Assembly: GCA_029721435.1 (NCBI GenBank) | Contig: CM056592.1 | Coordinates: 35,227,611 to 35,291,610 of the forward strand | Origin: Gymnothorax reevesii | Lineage: Eukaryota; Chordata; Actinopteri; Anguilliformes; Muraenidae | Length of the DNA: 64,000 nt | Direction: 5' to 3' | Shown here: piece by piece, positions 13,977 through 25,900 of the stretch | Layout of the letters: each line of letters starts with the position of its first letter | Position numbering within the stretch: the first letter of the stretch is position 1 | The notes under the pieces: generated by a model | The model's database searches: none | Told to the model about the DNA's origin: nothing | The model's input: only the letters and a program-made list of their open reading frames with translations | Position numbers and translations under genes: made by a program

Positions 13977-16900
13977 ACACCTCCCACCCCTCTCGTGGCC
14001 CGGCGCCGCTCGCAGGGCTTCGGATTTGTAACTTTCGAAACGAGCGCGGATGCCGACCGCGCGAGGGAGAAACTAAACGGTACAATCGTAGAGGGACGAA
14101 AAATCGAGGTGCCTTACCTTCTTCCTGGCTATTTTCACCTTTCCTTCATTTCCCCCGCTCATCGGAAGCCTGACTCCCTCCCACGCACCCGTCCCGCTGC
14201 ACGCCGTCCCCCCCTGCGTTCGCGCGCGGGACTCCGGGCCTCATCTGTGCAGTTCATGCCTCATCCACCAGCGCGGGCATATTGCATCAGAGACCAAGCG
14301 TTCCTGCTTTATTTGATATCGCGGAATGCATGGCTTCAGATTTGATCCCAGCAGCCCGTGGTGCTCCCGGTTTGATTAATGTGCATGCCTCTTTTTTCTT
14401 CTTTCTTTTTCCCCCCTCCGTTCTCCCTCATTTGTTGCTTTCAGAACTGTACGTTGCATGTAAGCCTCTCCTTCTCTTCAAAAAAAAAAACGCAGCTCAC
14501 ACCATATATTTTTAATGAATTCAATCTCGGAGAATCAAAGCGCTGCCAACGTGACTTTAAATCCCGCTTGTTTATCCGAGCCATTACCAGTTTTGCTTCT
14601 CTTTTCATGTCGTGTACCCCGGAGTAAAGAGTAAAGCAATATTTTCTCTGTCTCCATGGCAAAGTGTATTTGCCACTTCCACCGACCCATTAAGATAATT
14701 CATGTAATGTATAAACAATACCGGGGCGTATATATCATGGCAGGTTCAAGCCAGTTGTTTCCTTAAGCTAAATGACCTGCGCTGGCCCCGTGGAAATTAA
14801 AGCCATTAGCGATAATTAACATGAGAGTGAAATACTAACATGGCGGAGTAAAAGAAAAAAAAGAGACGCAGCGCTCTGCCAAGGGCTATGTCGTGCTCCC
14901 GCCGCACACAAGGAAAAATTGAGTTTCTTTGGAGTGAGATGTCAGACATTATTTACAGGCCTATAGAAACGTATCAGTCCTGTCCCAGGTTAAGTCCTGC
15001 AGGGGAGCTCGTCAACCCTCCAGCCATGGTGGACCTCTGCCACGCTGCAGTGCGTCCAGAGGTCACCGTGGCCGCTCCTCTCCGCGGTAAAGCCAGCTCG
15101 GATGGACCAAGGGCCCAGGCATCGCATGCATTTTTATCTCTGAGATGGTGGGCAGTAATGGGGTGGGGGGGTCCGGGGGAGCTGTGTGGAAAAACTGGGG
15201 GAGGAGAACGCATTAACAATGACATCAATGAGTACGAGTCCCAGGGCTGCCATGAACAATCACCGGCTGCATGAAAGTCACTGTGAAACACTACAGGCGA
15301 TGACCATGAGAAACCTGACCGCGCGCTACAGCATGCCTCCGTTAGCCATTAGCTGCATCGGTGTCCATTAAGCTTGAAAGTGCATGCTACCACAGATTTG
15401 TCTGGCCTCGAGTCCCGCGGTGACTGAAGTGTGTGCCCGTAACTCATTTTGCAATTTCGTCTTTGAAAACAGGTAAACAACGCAACAGCAAGAGTAATGA
15501 CCAACAAGAAGGTGGCTAACCCTTACACAAATGGTAAGCTCCGCCTGTGGTTTGATTCACTTTCACTGGCCTATCAGTATTTTCAGTTTTTAACTGCATG
15601 AGACGTGTTGGAAATATATTTTCTTGTTATGAATGCACATGAGCACGACATTAAGTACAGTAGCACAGTGCTTTAATAGTTTCATTTATGTCAAATAGCA
15701 TTTGAATTTATGCGTTCTCAATCTCCCTTCAAACTTACTTTGTTAAATTCTTGTACCGTAATGACCGCGAAAGCAATAAGGTATTCCGCTCCTGCACAGA
15801 GAGCAGAAAAAAGCTGCCGCACTTAGAATCGTAATTAAAGCTGCGGTAGGCAACTTTCTTAATGGGCACAATGTTATATTATACATTGTGAAAGTCAAAA
15901 CATGAATTAAGCAATGTTAGCAATAATTGCAACTTAGCTACTTTGGCGGTTTAAGTTCATTGAACTTCTTTGGCTCGCAAGCAGGAAGGCCAAGTAAATT
16001 AGCAGTAAAATTTAAACCGATCAGAAACTGTATGAGCTTGTCAAGCTTCAAGCTGCTTTTAAGTCACCACTGGAGAAACTCTGTGTTCTTAACACAGCTC
16101 AGGTCCATCTCATTACCTCCGCCACTGAGGTTCTGTTTTCATTCCTGTTTGTTTGTCCGTCAGTTTGTCTGTTTGTGAAAAGTATAACTCAAAACGTTAT
16201 GAACGGTTTGGCACAAAATTTGGTAGGATGACTGGTGGTCGTCCAAGGAAGAGATGATTTAATTTTGAAAGAGATCAGGAACATATTCTAGATGCTGGAT
16301 CCAGAAGAATTGAAATATATCTGTCTAATGCGGATCTGTGTGATATTTCTGACCGCATAACTCAAAAAGTTATTCACAGTTTGACACGATATTTGGCAAG
16401 ATGATTGGTAGTACTCTAAGGAAGAGTTCATTCAACGTGATCCAGAACATAATATGATAACTAAAAGAACAGATATGTGGTGTGGTGGAGGTATGCGCTC
16501 TACCGAGTGCCGTCTAGTTGGTGATTTTTTTTTCACGGCATAATCCCACTTGGCTGTTTAATTGATTGAGGTTGTTGTGCACTTTCTGGTTGAATTTCTA
16601 GTTAGAACACAGAATATGCGGGTTGAAACACAATGTACGGTTATGCATCTCTCTCACCGTCTCGTCCTTATGATTGCAACCAATAGAGCATCGCTATTCA
16701 CCAACTTTCCAACAAGTTTTTTTAGTTTTGTTTTTTCAACTTTTTAATTTTTAATAATTAATAATTAATTAATTAATTAATTAATAATTAAGCAAAAGTC
16801 AAGTCAAATTGACGCCATATTCTCTGTTTTGTTAAAATGATTGCATGGAAGTTGAAATAATAACTTAACCCTTTGAGCGCCGAATATAGTTTCAAGGAAG

Positions 16901-19900
16901 TAAAAATGTAGTTATCCTGAGCTGTTGAAAACCTATCATCTGCCAGTTTGTTTAAAAAAGCTCCCAGGGGCCACGTGATAGGTTTTCAACACCGTCTGAC
17001 TTTGATATCTTACATCATTGGGCAACTTAATTTGCCCGCGGCACTGAAAGGGTTAAAACATGTTGAAATTACGACAATTTTTTACACTTTCCTGTGGCTT
17101 TGATTACTCCCTCATTAATCGTAATTCACTTCATCCTTCAATTACGTCACCAAAGAGCCTTAATCTGTGACTCTAAACTCGTTTGAGAATAAAAACGATA
17201 GCCAATTGGCAAGCTATTAATCTTCGGTGTGGCAAACTCCCATCTCATCTCTTAATGCTAATATTTCTCTCATTGACATACTGATGCTCTCCAATATTCA
17301 CGCCAAATAAATGATTTAATACAGAATCATGTCTGCATTAGTTAGTTTTAGCAGACTTCATGTTTGTTAATGGGCGTCCAATCTGCCTAATTTCAGCCAC
17401 ATAAATTTGGTAATTTTATTGGAATAGTTTTCAGTTTTTATTAAAAAACAATTTTTTTTTTAAATTTATTGGCATTGCTCGACATTCTGTCAAATGGTAC
17501 AAGTGAAAGATGATACTTTTTTTTTTTTATTATTCTCTGTTACCAGTCGTCTCCCTGGGGCTTCGGATGTAGATGGTTTATAGTCTGCATAGTTCTCCTG
17601 TGATACTACTGTAAAGAGGTTAACCCTTTGAGCGCCCAATATATTTTCAAGGAATTAAAAATGTAGTTATCCAGAGCTGTTGAAAACCTATCTTGTGGCA
17701 ACTTGTTTAAAAGAGCTCCCCTGTTTTCACCAGCATCTGACTTTGATATCTTACGTCACAGCGCTGAAAGTGTTTATTAACTGTGCTTTCTGTAAAAGTA
17801 ACAGTGGACTGTGGCAGGTGTTTTTATTGTCTTACTGAATAAATACTACCGTAACCATGTGATGTGGAGATGAAATGAGGGAAATCTGCTCCATCCTCTG
17901 AAAGGAAGCCTGATTTTTGGTGAAGGCCGGAGTGTAGTGAGGCGAGTTAGCTCCGAAGATTGAGATCGAAAGTTAAAAGGGACAAAAGAGGCGGAGCGTA
18001 GGCGATAGCCTTCGCGACCGATGAAATAGACGCGGAGAGGTGAGGCTGATTCTGCCGTGTGTACATATGAGATGAGAAACGAAGAGCGATGCGTCCGTTG
18101 AGTGGACATCAGAGTGCTAACCCCAGGGTGAGCTCCGGGGGTCGGTACGGGAAACGACAGCGAGAAGAAGTCCACCCGTCGGCGCCAGATGTTTCTGGAA
18201 GAAGAGCTGATGGTTGTGGGGGGGGGGTTGAAGGCCGGGGTGAATGGAAAAGCCGGTGCTCATTCCGTGTGAGGGGCTTCTCGGGGGCCGCCATCGCCGT
18301 GACGCTCATTCCTCCTGATGGGAGCTCAGGAGAGGCCAGGGGAGTGAGGAATTAAAGGTGCGGACGTTTCACCACCCCGCTCTCCGTCGGCGAAGGGCCG
18401 CTTTAGCTGAAGGGAATCAGGCGATTTTCAGGGCCCATCCGTCACTGTCACGCGGCCGGACAGCACTTAGAGCTGCCCTCCCCTCAGCCCTTCACTCTTC
18501 TCCAGCTCCGGCTCCGCAAAACGCTCACAACCGCACAGACACGCCTCGGTGAACATGATACACGCGCTGCCTGCGCATTATGTGTGTGTGTGTGTGTGTG
18601 CGCGTCTGCCAGTCTGACCCTGTGTGTGCGTCTGTGAAGGTCTGGTGGAATGTTTGTCCTGAGTTTGTAGGTACATCTGTCCGTTTCTCCCAGTGTGCAT
18701 CTGAGAATGTCAGTATGTGCGTCTGTGTGTGTGTCGGTGCATCTGCCTGTCTCTGTCTGTACGCCAGACTGTCTGTCAGCCTGTGCGGCTGTGTCTGCGT
18801 GTGCCTGCAAACTGAAGGCTGCCTGTATGTGTCTGTGTCTATGTGGGTACATCCGTCTGTCAGTGTTTGTGTTTGTGTTGGCATGTCTTTGTGTCCATGT
18901 AAGTTTTATTTTTCAACTTCATTGGCCTTTCAATTTATCACTGTACCATTGATTTTTCTGCTGCAGGTTCTCAGCGGCAGCCTTGAGCCACTCGCCTCTG
19001 TTTGAACAGGAGGGTTAATGAGTTCATGAGTTAAGCCTAATATTGTCTTCCCCTCTGTTCCCTGAAGGGTGGAAGCTGAATCCGGTGGTGGGAGCCGTCT
19101 ACGGGCCTGAGTTTTATGCAGGTAAACAGCGGCAGGCTATTTCACTCCAGTTCAGAGGTCCTCTGTTTCCTGGACAATTAGAGAGTCCTCTGTTCTGGCA
19201 CTTGGACCCAAGCAGCAGCCTGTGAATTGAGGCAGTTTCTCTTTTTAATGTTTATCTGTATTGGTTTCCTAGGGTTCCTCTGGTGCCGTGCGCTATAATC
19301 CGGAAATAAAGCTGTCGAAATGGTGAAAATCCATGACCGCCCGCTAAACTTTGCATGCTGGCGCTTTGGAACCAATTTCCATGAGATACAGCGCCCTGAG
19401 TTAGGGGAATACTAAATGACCGAGATAAGTTTCCCGGAGACGTGCTGGGAAGTCCTGCGGTCTCCAGAACATTGCCGTAAACCGCGGCCGCAGCGGGAGC
19501 GCGGGGCTGGCTTTGATCTTTCATCGATCGCACCGGAGGGGCTAAACCGGCGATGTTCGGACCATCGGATCATGGCCATGACCTTTGACCTCGGAGGCTT
19601 TACCTCCCCTAAATCAGAGAGCCCAAACACGGTCCGCGTGGGCTTCGGTAGGCCACTGAAACCGGGCCGAGTAAGACAGCGAACAGACTGCTTAGCTTTC
19701 TGAGCATTACCTGTAGGCAGGCACATCCCCTACTGTAGCTGAAATTATAGCTATATAAGTATTGCTGAAACCTGCTCCATCACCATAATCACTGCCTGCG
19801 AAGGTTAAAGATGCAGCTTTCCTCTGGTGGCTGTACTTATGGTTTGGTGCTCGGTTGACTTGCTTGGCCACGTGTCAGTCTCTGTGGTGCTTTTATCTTC

Positions 19901-22900
19901 AAATTCAAAGGTGAATCGAGCGGCACTCTGGCAGTTACAGCTACCACTGCGGGCCTTTGATCCTCCTACAAAGAAACTCATATTTCACTGAGAGTTCTGA
20001 CATAAACAGTATTGTGCAAACACGTTTTAGGGAAAAATCCTTAATCATAGACACGGGGCTACAGTTGACCCAGATCTCATAGAGTCTGCTCAAAACCCCT
20101 GACTGTTTTCGGATATTAAGTGTGGCAGCAAACATGGCGAGAGCAGCAGCCGAACTTAACTTTGATCTGCGAGAGGTTTAGGGAATGTTCCAGAAGGGAA
20201 GAGAGGGTGAAAAACCATTTCTGAAATACTGTTAGTGCCAATGTTTATAACATCAACCAAAATTTCTATTACATTTATCATACCTCTGGTAGAAGTTTAT
20301 ATTTGGGCGTCTTTAGAGGCATTTTTTTTTGCAAGAATAATGTGACTGTAGTCCAATTGTCAAGTGCCCAGCTATATTTAGATTGGCTAATCTGAACATA
20401 GTTTAATATAGTGGGCTGGACATTTTTAGAGGAAATGCGCGTGGAAGTGGGAGATTATGAGAGGTTATCTTTGTGGCAAATCGCCAGCAGTAGTTCAGTT
20501 TTCTTCATGGTTTGTTTAATGAGAAATGTTGACTTCTTGCTTAATTTTTTCCCCCCCCACGTGCAGTTTTTATTGCTATACATTATATGAACCCTTTGCA
20601 TCTTAATGAGAGGGAAATGGTATTATTTCATTTGGAGGAAGTGCTGAGCACATCCCGCCTCTTTAACGGCCTTCCTCTTTGCTCATTAGACTAAAATCTG
20701 TTCGTTCCCGGACAGCTTTACTGCAAACCCCTAAATAACCGGCTGTGACAGAAAGCAGTCGTATATCATTTTTATTTAGCTTCCGAACCCCGCCCTCTCC
20801 CTCCATCCTCTCGCTCGACATCCTCCCCCACCCCCCACTGCTCTGACACACACACAGATACACACACACGTGCACGTCACATGCATGTATGTACACACAC
20901 AAGGGCGCACTCTCGCATCTCCTCACATACACGCATGCAGATTCATATACGCATACACTTGCCAATGCACACATAAGACATGTACATGCGCTGACAAACA
21001 CGTAAACACACACAAATCAGAAAGAGAGCCAATCCCCAGAAACACACAAGCCACAAGCATGCGTGCACGGACACTCACTAACCCCCAACATCCACACACA
21101 CGGAAACGCACAAGCAGTCTGAGTCGCGTACACGCAAGTACGGACACTGGCGGCCGCACGCATACATGCACACACGCTTACGAACACACACCTGCAGTGA
21201 TGACTCGCTCCTTCCCAAAACATCTCATCAAATCAGCTTTAATGTGGTCCACCACTTTTAGCAGCCTGGCTGCAAAGCCGGGGGTTGTGTGATTTATTGG
21301 ATGCTAATTTTTCAAGTCGTCTTAACACGGCGCTAAAGTTTGCCAAGCCTAAACGACACCATATGTTTTGCCAGGTCCCTGGGGAGAGGCGTGTAGGAAG
21401 TGTAAAATATAAATACGATATAGATTTTTTTCCCCTGTGTGAACAAGGATGCGTGTGGAAATTCCCAGTCTTAGGTCATACACCCCCCCCCACCCCTATC
21501 CGGCCTAACCCCCTACCTTAAAAAAAATTCCTGTGCAAGTGGCCCATGGATTTATTCTAGAATAATTATGGCTACATTTAATATACTTTGGGTAGGAATA
21601 AAATGGGATGTAAAGGCGATTAATCACTGTTTATCAGCCCCCCGTTTCTGTGCGGGAGATCAGCGAAATTGGGCGCCATAAATCGTGCGGCGGTGACAGC
21701 GCACTTCGTCTCCATTCGTCCTGGCGCTACAGGTTTATTGTCCTCAAATCCTATTCAGGAGAATGACGGATGAGAGCGCCGGACTGGTTGCGTTTAACCT
21801 CTTCCAGGGTAGTCTGGCGGTTCCTTCTCTACCCAGCCAGCCAATTTCCACCCTCCCCCCCCACCACCCACAGGCTCCAACCCCCCCCCACCCCCCCAGC
21901 TTGCCGTCCGCACCGAAAACCGCCAAAGCAAGAGAATTATACATGCAGACGCGGGGCAGCTCTGTTGACCCCATGTGGGAAACTTAATTGTTTAATCTGG
22001 GCTTTTTCCCTGCCTTTGTAAAGCAGTGTGGAGTGCGTGTGCATGAAGGACGATGAAGGCAATGTAATGCTGATTGATTGACTATGCCCTCGGTGAATGT
22101 ATTCAAAGCGGGGCGGCATGTTGAACAGAAACACCGAGCAAATAAGATTAAAATGCAAAATAGTCGGGGGGGTGGGGGTGGGGTAGTTATAGTAACGTCT
22201 TTTTTTTTTAAGAATATATGCTAAAAAATTTGCAAGTAGTGAGGGTGACATTTGTTTGACTCCGAGCAGCGTCTGAATTTCGACCGCGAGTGATCCAATT
22301 CTGCTTGGGTCCCTGTCAGGCGGCGACCTCAGCCTCTATTACTGAATCAATTTACAGTATTTAAAAAGCGAGCGCGGATTTGTCACGCGGCCGTCCGGTC
22401 CGTGCCGCGCGCTTGAATGTGTTACGAGCACGCACATGCGTCACTGCCATGAATCCAAGTGGTGGTGTGCTCATCCGTTGGGGTTGCGAGAGCTTGTTGA
22501 GGAGTCATTGAGACAGGGGTTCTGGAAATGACAGAATAGACAAGGCTAATTGCAGTTTTAATGTATGTAGATAGATCTCTTAATTGTTGGAGGATAAATT
22601 TAGGGGATAATTAAGCCTTGGTCCCTTGATTGCATTAAGCTGTTTTTCAATGTCCCAATGCTTGGATTAAGTGTTCATCTCCAGATTACTGCAAGCGCAA
22701 TATAAAAAGGGGCAGCCTTGTGGAAAATCGCCCTGTAATTCGGGGCGACACGGGCACCCTCATGTGAAAAGGGCCTGATTGCTTGGGATACATTGAGTGA
22801 GCAGTCGCCCCGTTCCCTGACACTGCGACTCCAATTGAAAAAGAGACACGTACGCTAGTCAAAGATAGCCGCTATCTCTTACCCTCTCATGAATCTTACC

Positions 22901-25900
22901 CCTGCACTGCAAAGATTATGCTTTTCTATGCAACAGATTTCTTCCAGTCTGACCCGCTTTCACCTCGTTGTGTCAGTTCACTTTCATTTTGCGACCGCTC
23001 GTCGTCAGGGAAAAGACCAGTGTGCGCACAAGCCGATTTGCGTGCACATACTATGCCGCTGTTGTTGTTGAGTTTATTGGCATTGGGAAGTGTCCCAGCG
23101 TTTTTGATTTATGGGTTATTATTGAATCAGTGTACCCCATCAGCCGACAACTCGTTACGAGATTACACTCATATACATCAGAGCGCACGTGACGCATGCG
23201 GATGAGAATCCGAGAAAAATATGGATATCAGATATGAGGGGGATTTGAAGAAATTGATCTTTCGTTGGATGTATTGCAGATGACTGGGTTTCTGCCATTT
23301 CGCAAATTAGTGGCAGTTGCCCGTGGAAAGAAATGAAATGCGCTCGACGGCGTTTCCAATCGCGTGAAGGCACGCCCCTCGCGTTTCCACTGCCTCCAGC
23401 CGCAGTCCTCGACGGGCGGAGCGTGTTACTTGGGTCGCTCTGTTGTTTTTCCACCAAAACATTTTTCTTTCTCTTGCAAATGAGCTGCGTTTGTTTGAAT
23501 ACGCGGGCAAACACTAATGGACTGTGATGGTAATATCAGAAGGCATTAACCTGGTTGTCTGGGTTTAAAAGCACTGCAAATCTCCCTGTGTGTCAGCTTT
23601 ATTAAAGCTGGGGTAGGGGCTGGACCCTGAGGGGCTCGGGTTTCTGCAGGAGAGCCAAGAGACTAATGCCAGCAATGCTCCAAACTGTAACTGGCTCCTC
23701 TGTTTGTACCGTCGCGTTTCGTAAACAATATGGCGAGCGGCCTTCCTGACACTAGCGAATGAACAGAGTCGCCTGTGTGGGGAATTATTTAATGTTTTTA
23801 ACATTTTTAAGCATTTTGTTGGGCTCCACAATCCAGGCTGTACCTGTGTGATGACTACACCTGCGTTTTAGCGGCAGCGCGTCACTCTTCTAAGGCGGAG
23901 TTGACAGGGCCGTTCCTATTCTCCTTCATAGCGGAAACTGAAGTGGCCCGTGATGAATCGAATCAGGAGGGGACCTCAGTTAGCAAAAAAAAAAGCATGC
24001 TAAATTAATAAATTAGCACGCGAGAGAGGGGAGCACTGGCGGGGTAGGGAGGGGTGAATAATAGACACGGTCTCGTTGAGGGAACGCAGAGAGAAGGCAG
24101 AAATCTGTGTAAGTGAGTGTTCGGGATGCTGTTCTGCGGGGTAGTAACCCTTCGCGTCGCCGGCGGGCAGTGTTTTTGAGCCAGCTTCAGAAGCCCATTG
24201 AAGGTTGGGATAAGACCTTGGGATCTCAAGGCCCCCTTGTTCCTCATTAGACGGCAGGGGGCCCTCCTGACGTTGACCCTGAGCCGCTCTGCCCTCGCTC
24301 GCCCGCCATTGGCTGAGGGAGGCGATGAGCTCGCCAGGTGAGATGAAGGATTGCGTCAGGCTGCGGTGGCTGTTGCAACAATGCGGCCCATCTGTTCGAG
24401 ATCCCTCGGCGACTGCACGCTGTGTCTCACCTACGACAACCTACCACCTCCCCACTCGCTCAACGACTACTGCCACAGGAGCGCCTCATAACTACACGCA
24501 TCACGCTCACGGCTTAAACATCGGGGGAAAAAAGTGGTTTAACAGGAATCGCATCTTACTCCAGTCTCATCTGCTCACACAGTGTTTGTTTTCATGCTAA
24601 CAATGCTAGGAAGGTCCTCTGTTGTTGTGTTCATTACTGAAGGATATCTCAATGTATTCAACGTGGTCAAACGAGGCTGAATTCAGTCTGGTTGTTGGTG
24701 AGCTCATTCATGTAGATGGTGTTTAAATCAAAGAACAGTCAGGCTCACGATTGCTCGCTTGTATTATGGACAAAAAGCAGACAGAACGCTATATGTGTGA
24801 ACTATTTTGCTTCATATTTGGTGAAAGCAAGATTTTTAGTTTGAGACAACATTCAGTACAGTAAAATGGGGTAGTAAGAGACTCTTTTGAGATATTTTGT
24901 TTGCTTCCTCCCAAAGCATAATAGCTTTGCATGCCAGGTATGTGACGCATTGTGAATATAAAGCCCAGGCTTTATATTACGACTGGATGTATTGAGCATC
25001 TGGGGTCATGTGACTTTATTTTTATTCGTTATTCAGTCTTCCTTATAGCCCCATGCATGAGGCTATGAGGGACAGCCACTCATTTCATTTTGAGTTGATG
25101 GCTCTAATATACACATCATAAGGGTTGACCACAGAAAAATACCCGCCTTAGCAGACGAACAGTAGCCAAATCGGTGCCTCTCAGAAAAGGGGACAAATAA
25201 TCAAAGTCAAAGAAAGAAATACTGGAGCACACGATTACATATTTATTTCTTAATAATTTGCTTAAGTAATTGTGTGCTCCAGTATTTCTTTCTTTGACAT
25301 AATTAGGATTATAAGGGACTCTTCTCCTGCCGTCTTGTCTTTGAAGGCCTTGATGGTAATCCCACGCCTGTCCAAATATGCTTTCACAATCAGGCGTAGA
25401 TCAATGTTATCTACTGGATAACCCCGTTCACCACAGGTAACGAGGTGTTTCACCAACTTTGGCACCTGTGACCACTGCTCTGCCAGGATTCCCAGCATTC
25501 AGTTCTGTTTCATGTCTCAGTATCACTGCCCTTGGTTTTCTAAACGTCTCCTCTGCTTTTCTATTGGACACACTTCTACCTACCGCTTCCACGGCCTTCG
25601 AAACATCCTTCTCCTCATGTTTTTTACGAGTCTTCGCGTGTAGCTTTGGTTTATACTTTCGTGTCATAGTGTCCCTTGTTACCCCAGATTTCAGTCAAAT
25701 TTAATCTGAAAATATAAAATTAAAGAAATTTGAACGACGAATAATAATTTTAGGACACAATCTAAAGGACACACACCTGGGAGTTTTCTCTTGCCAAGGA
25801 AATTCTTCTTCAGCTTGTAAACACTTTGGCTTAGCCTGAAATGATCAGGTTTTGCAAGTCAAATTTTTTACCCCTCAACCCTCAAGGCTGACGGGGTATT

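Larger units (their letters stand above)
13675..15600 (+). promoter_or_regulatory. Cluster of seven TGCATG (RBFOX binding) motifs around RRM exons
   Basis: TGCATG occurs at 13675, 14327, 14382, 14455, 15268, 15381 and 15595. One copy lies upstream of the 93-nt RNP1 exon, five lie between it and the 61-nt exon, and one lies just downstream of the latter. A six-base word is expected about once per 4 kb, so chance predicts roughly 0.5 copies here. RBFOX proteins bind UGCAUG and are known to promote skipping of their own RRM exon, so these are probably autoregulatory splicing elements. The motif positions are read directly; their function is inferred. Confidence 0.65.
15534..19067. other. rbfox3 intron, 3.5 kb, with three repeat copies
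   Basis: Contains a dispersed repeat (about 16104-16526), an (ATTA)n tract (about 16741-16792), two related TTAA-flanked miniature elements (16865-17056 and 17620-17780) and a TG-rich microsatellite (about 18580-18895). No coding exon seen. Confidence 0.7.
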
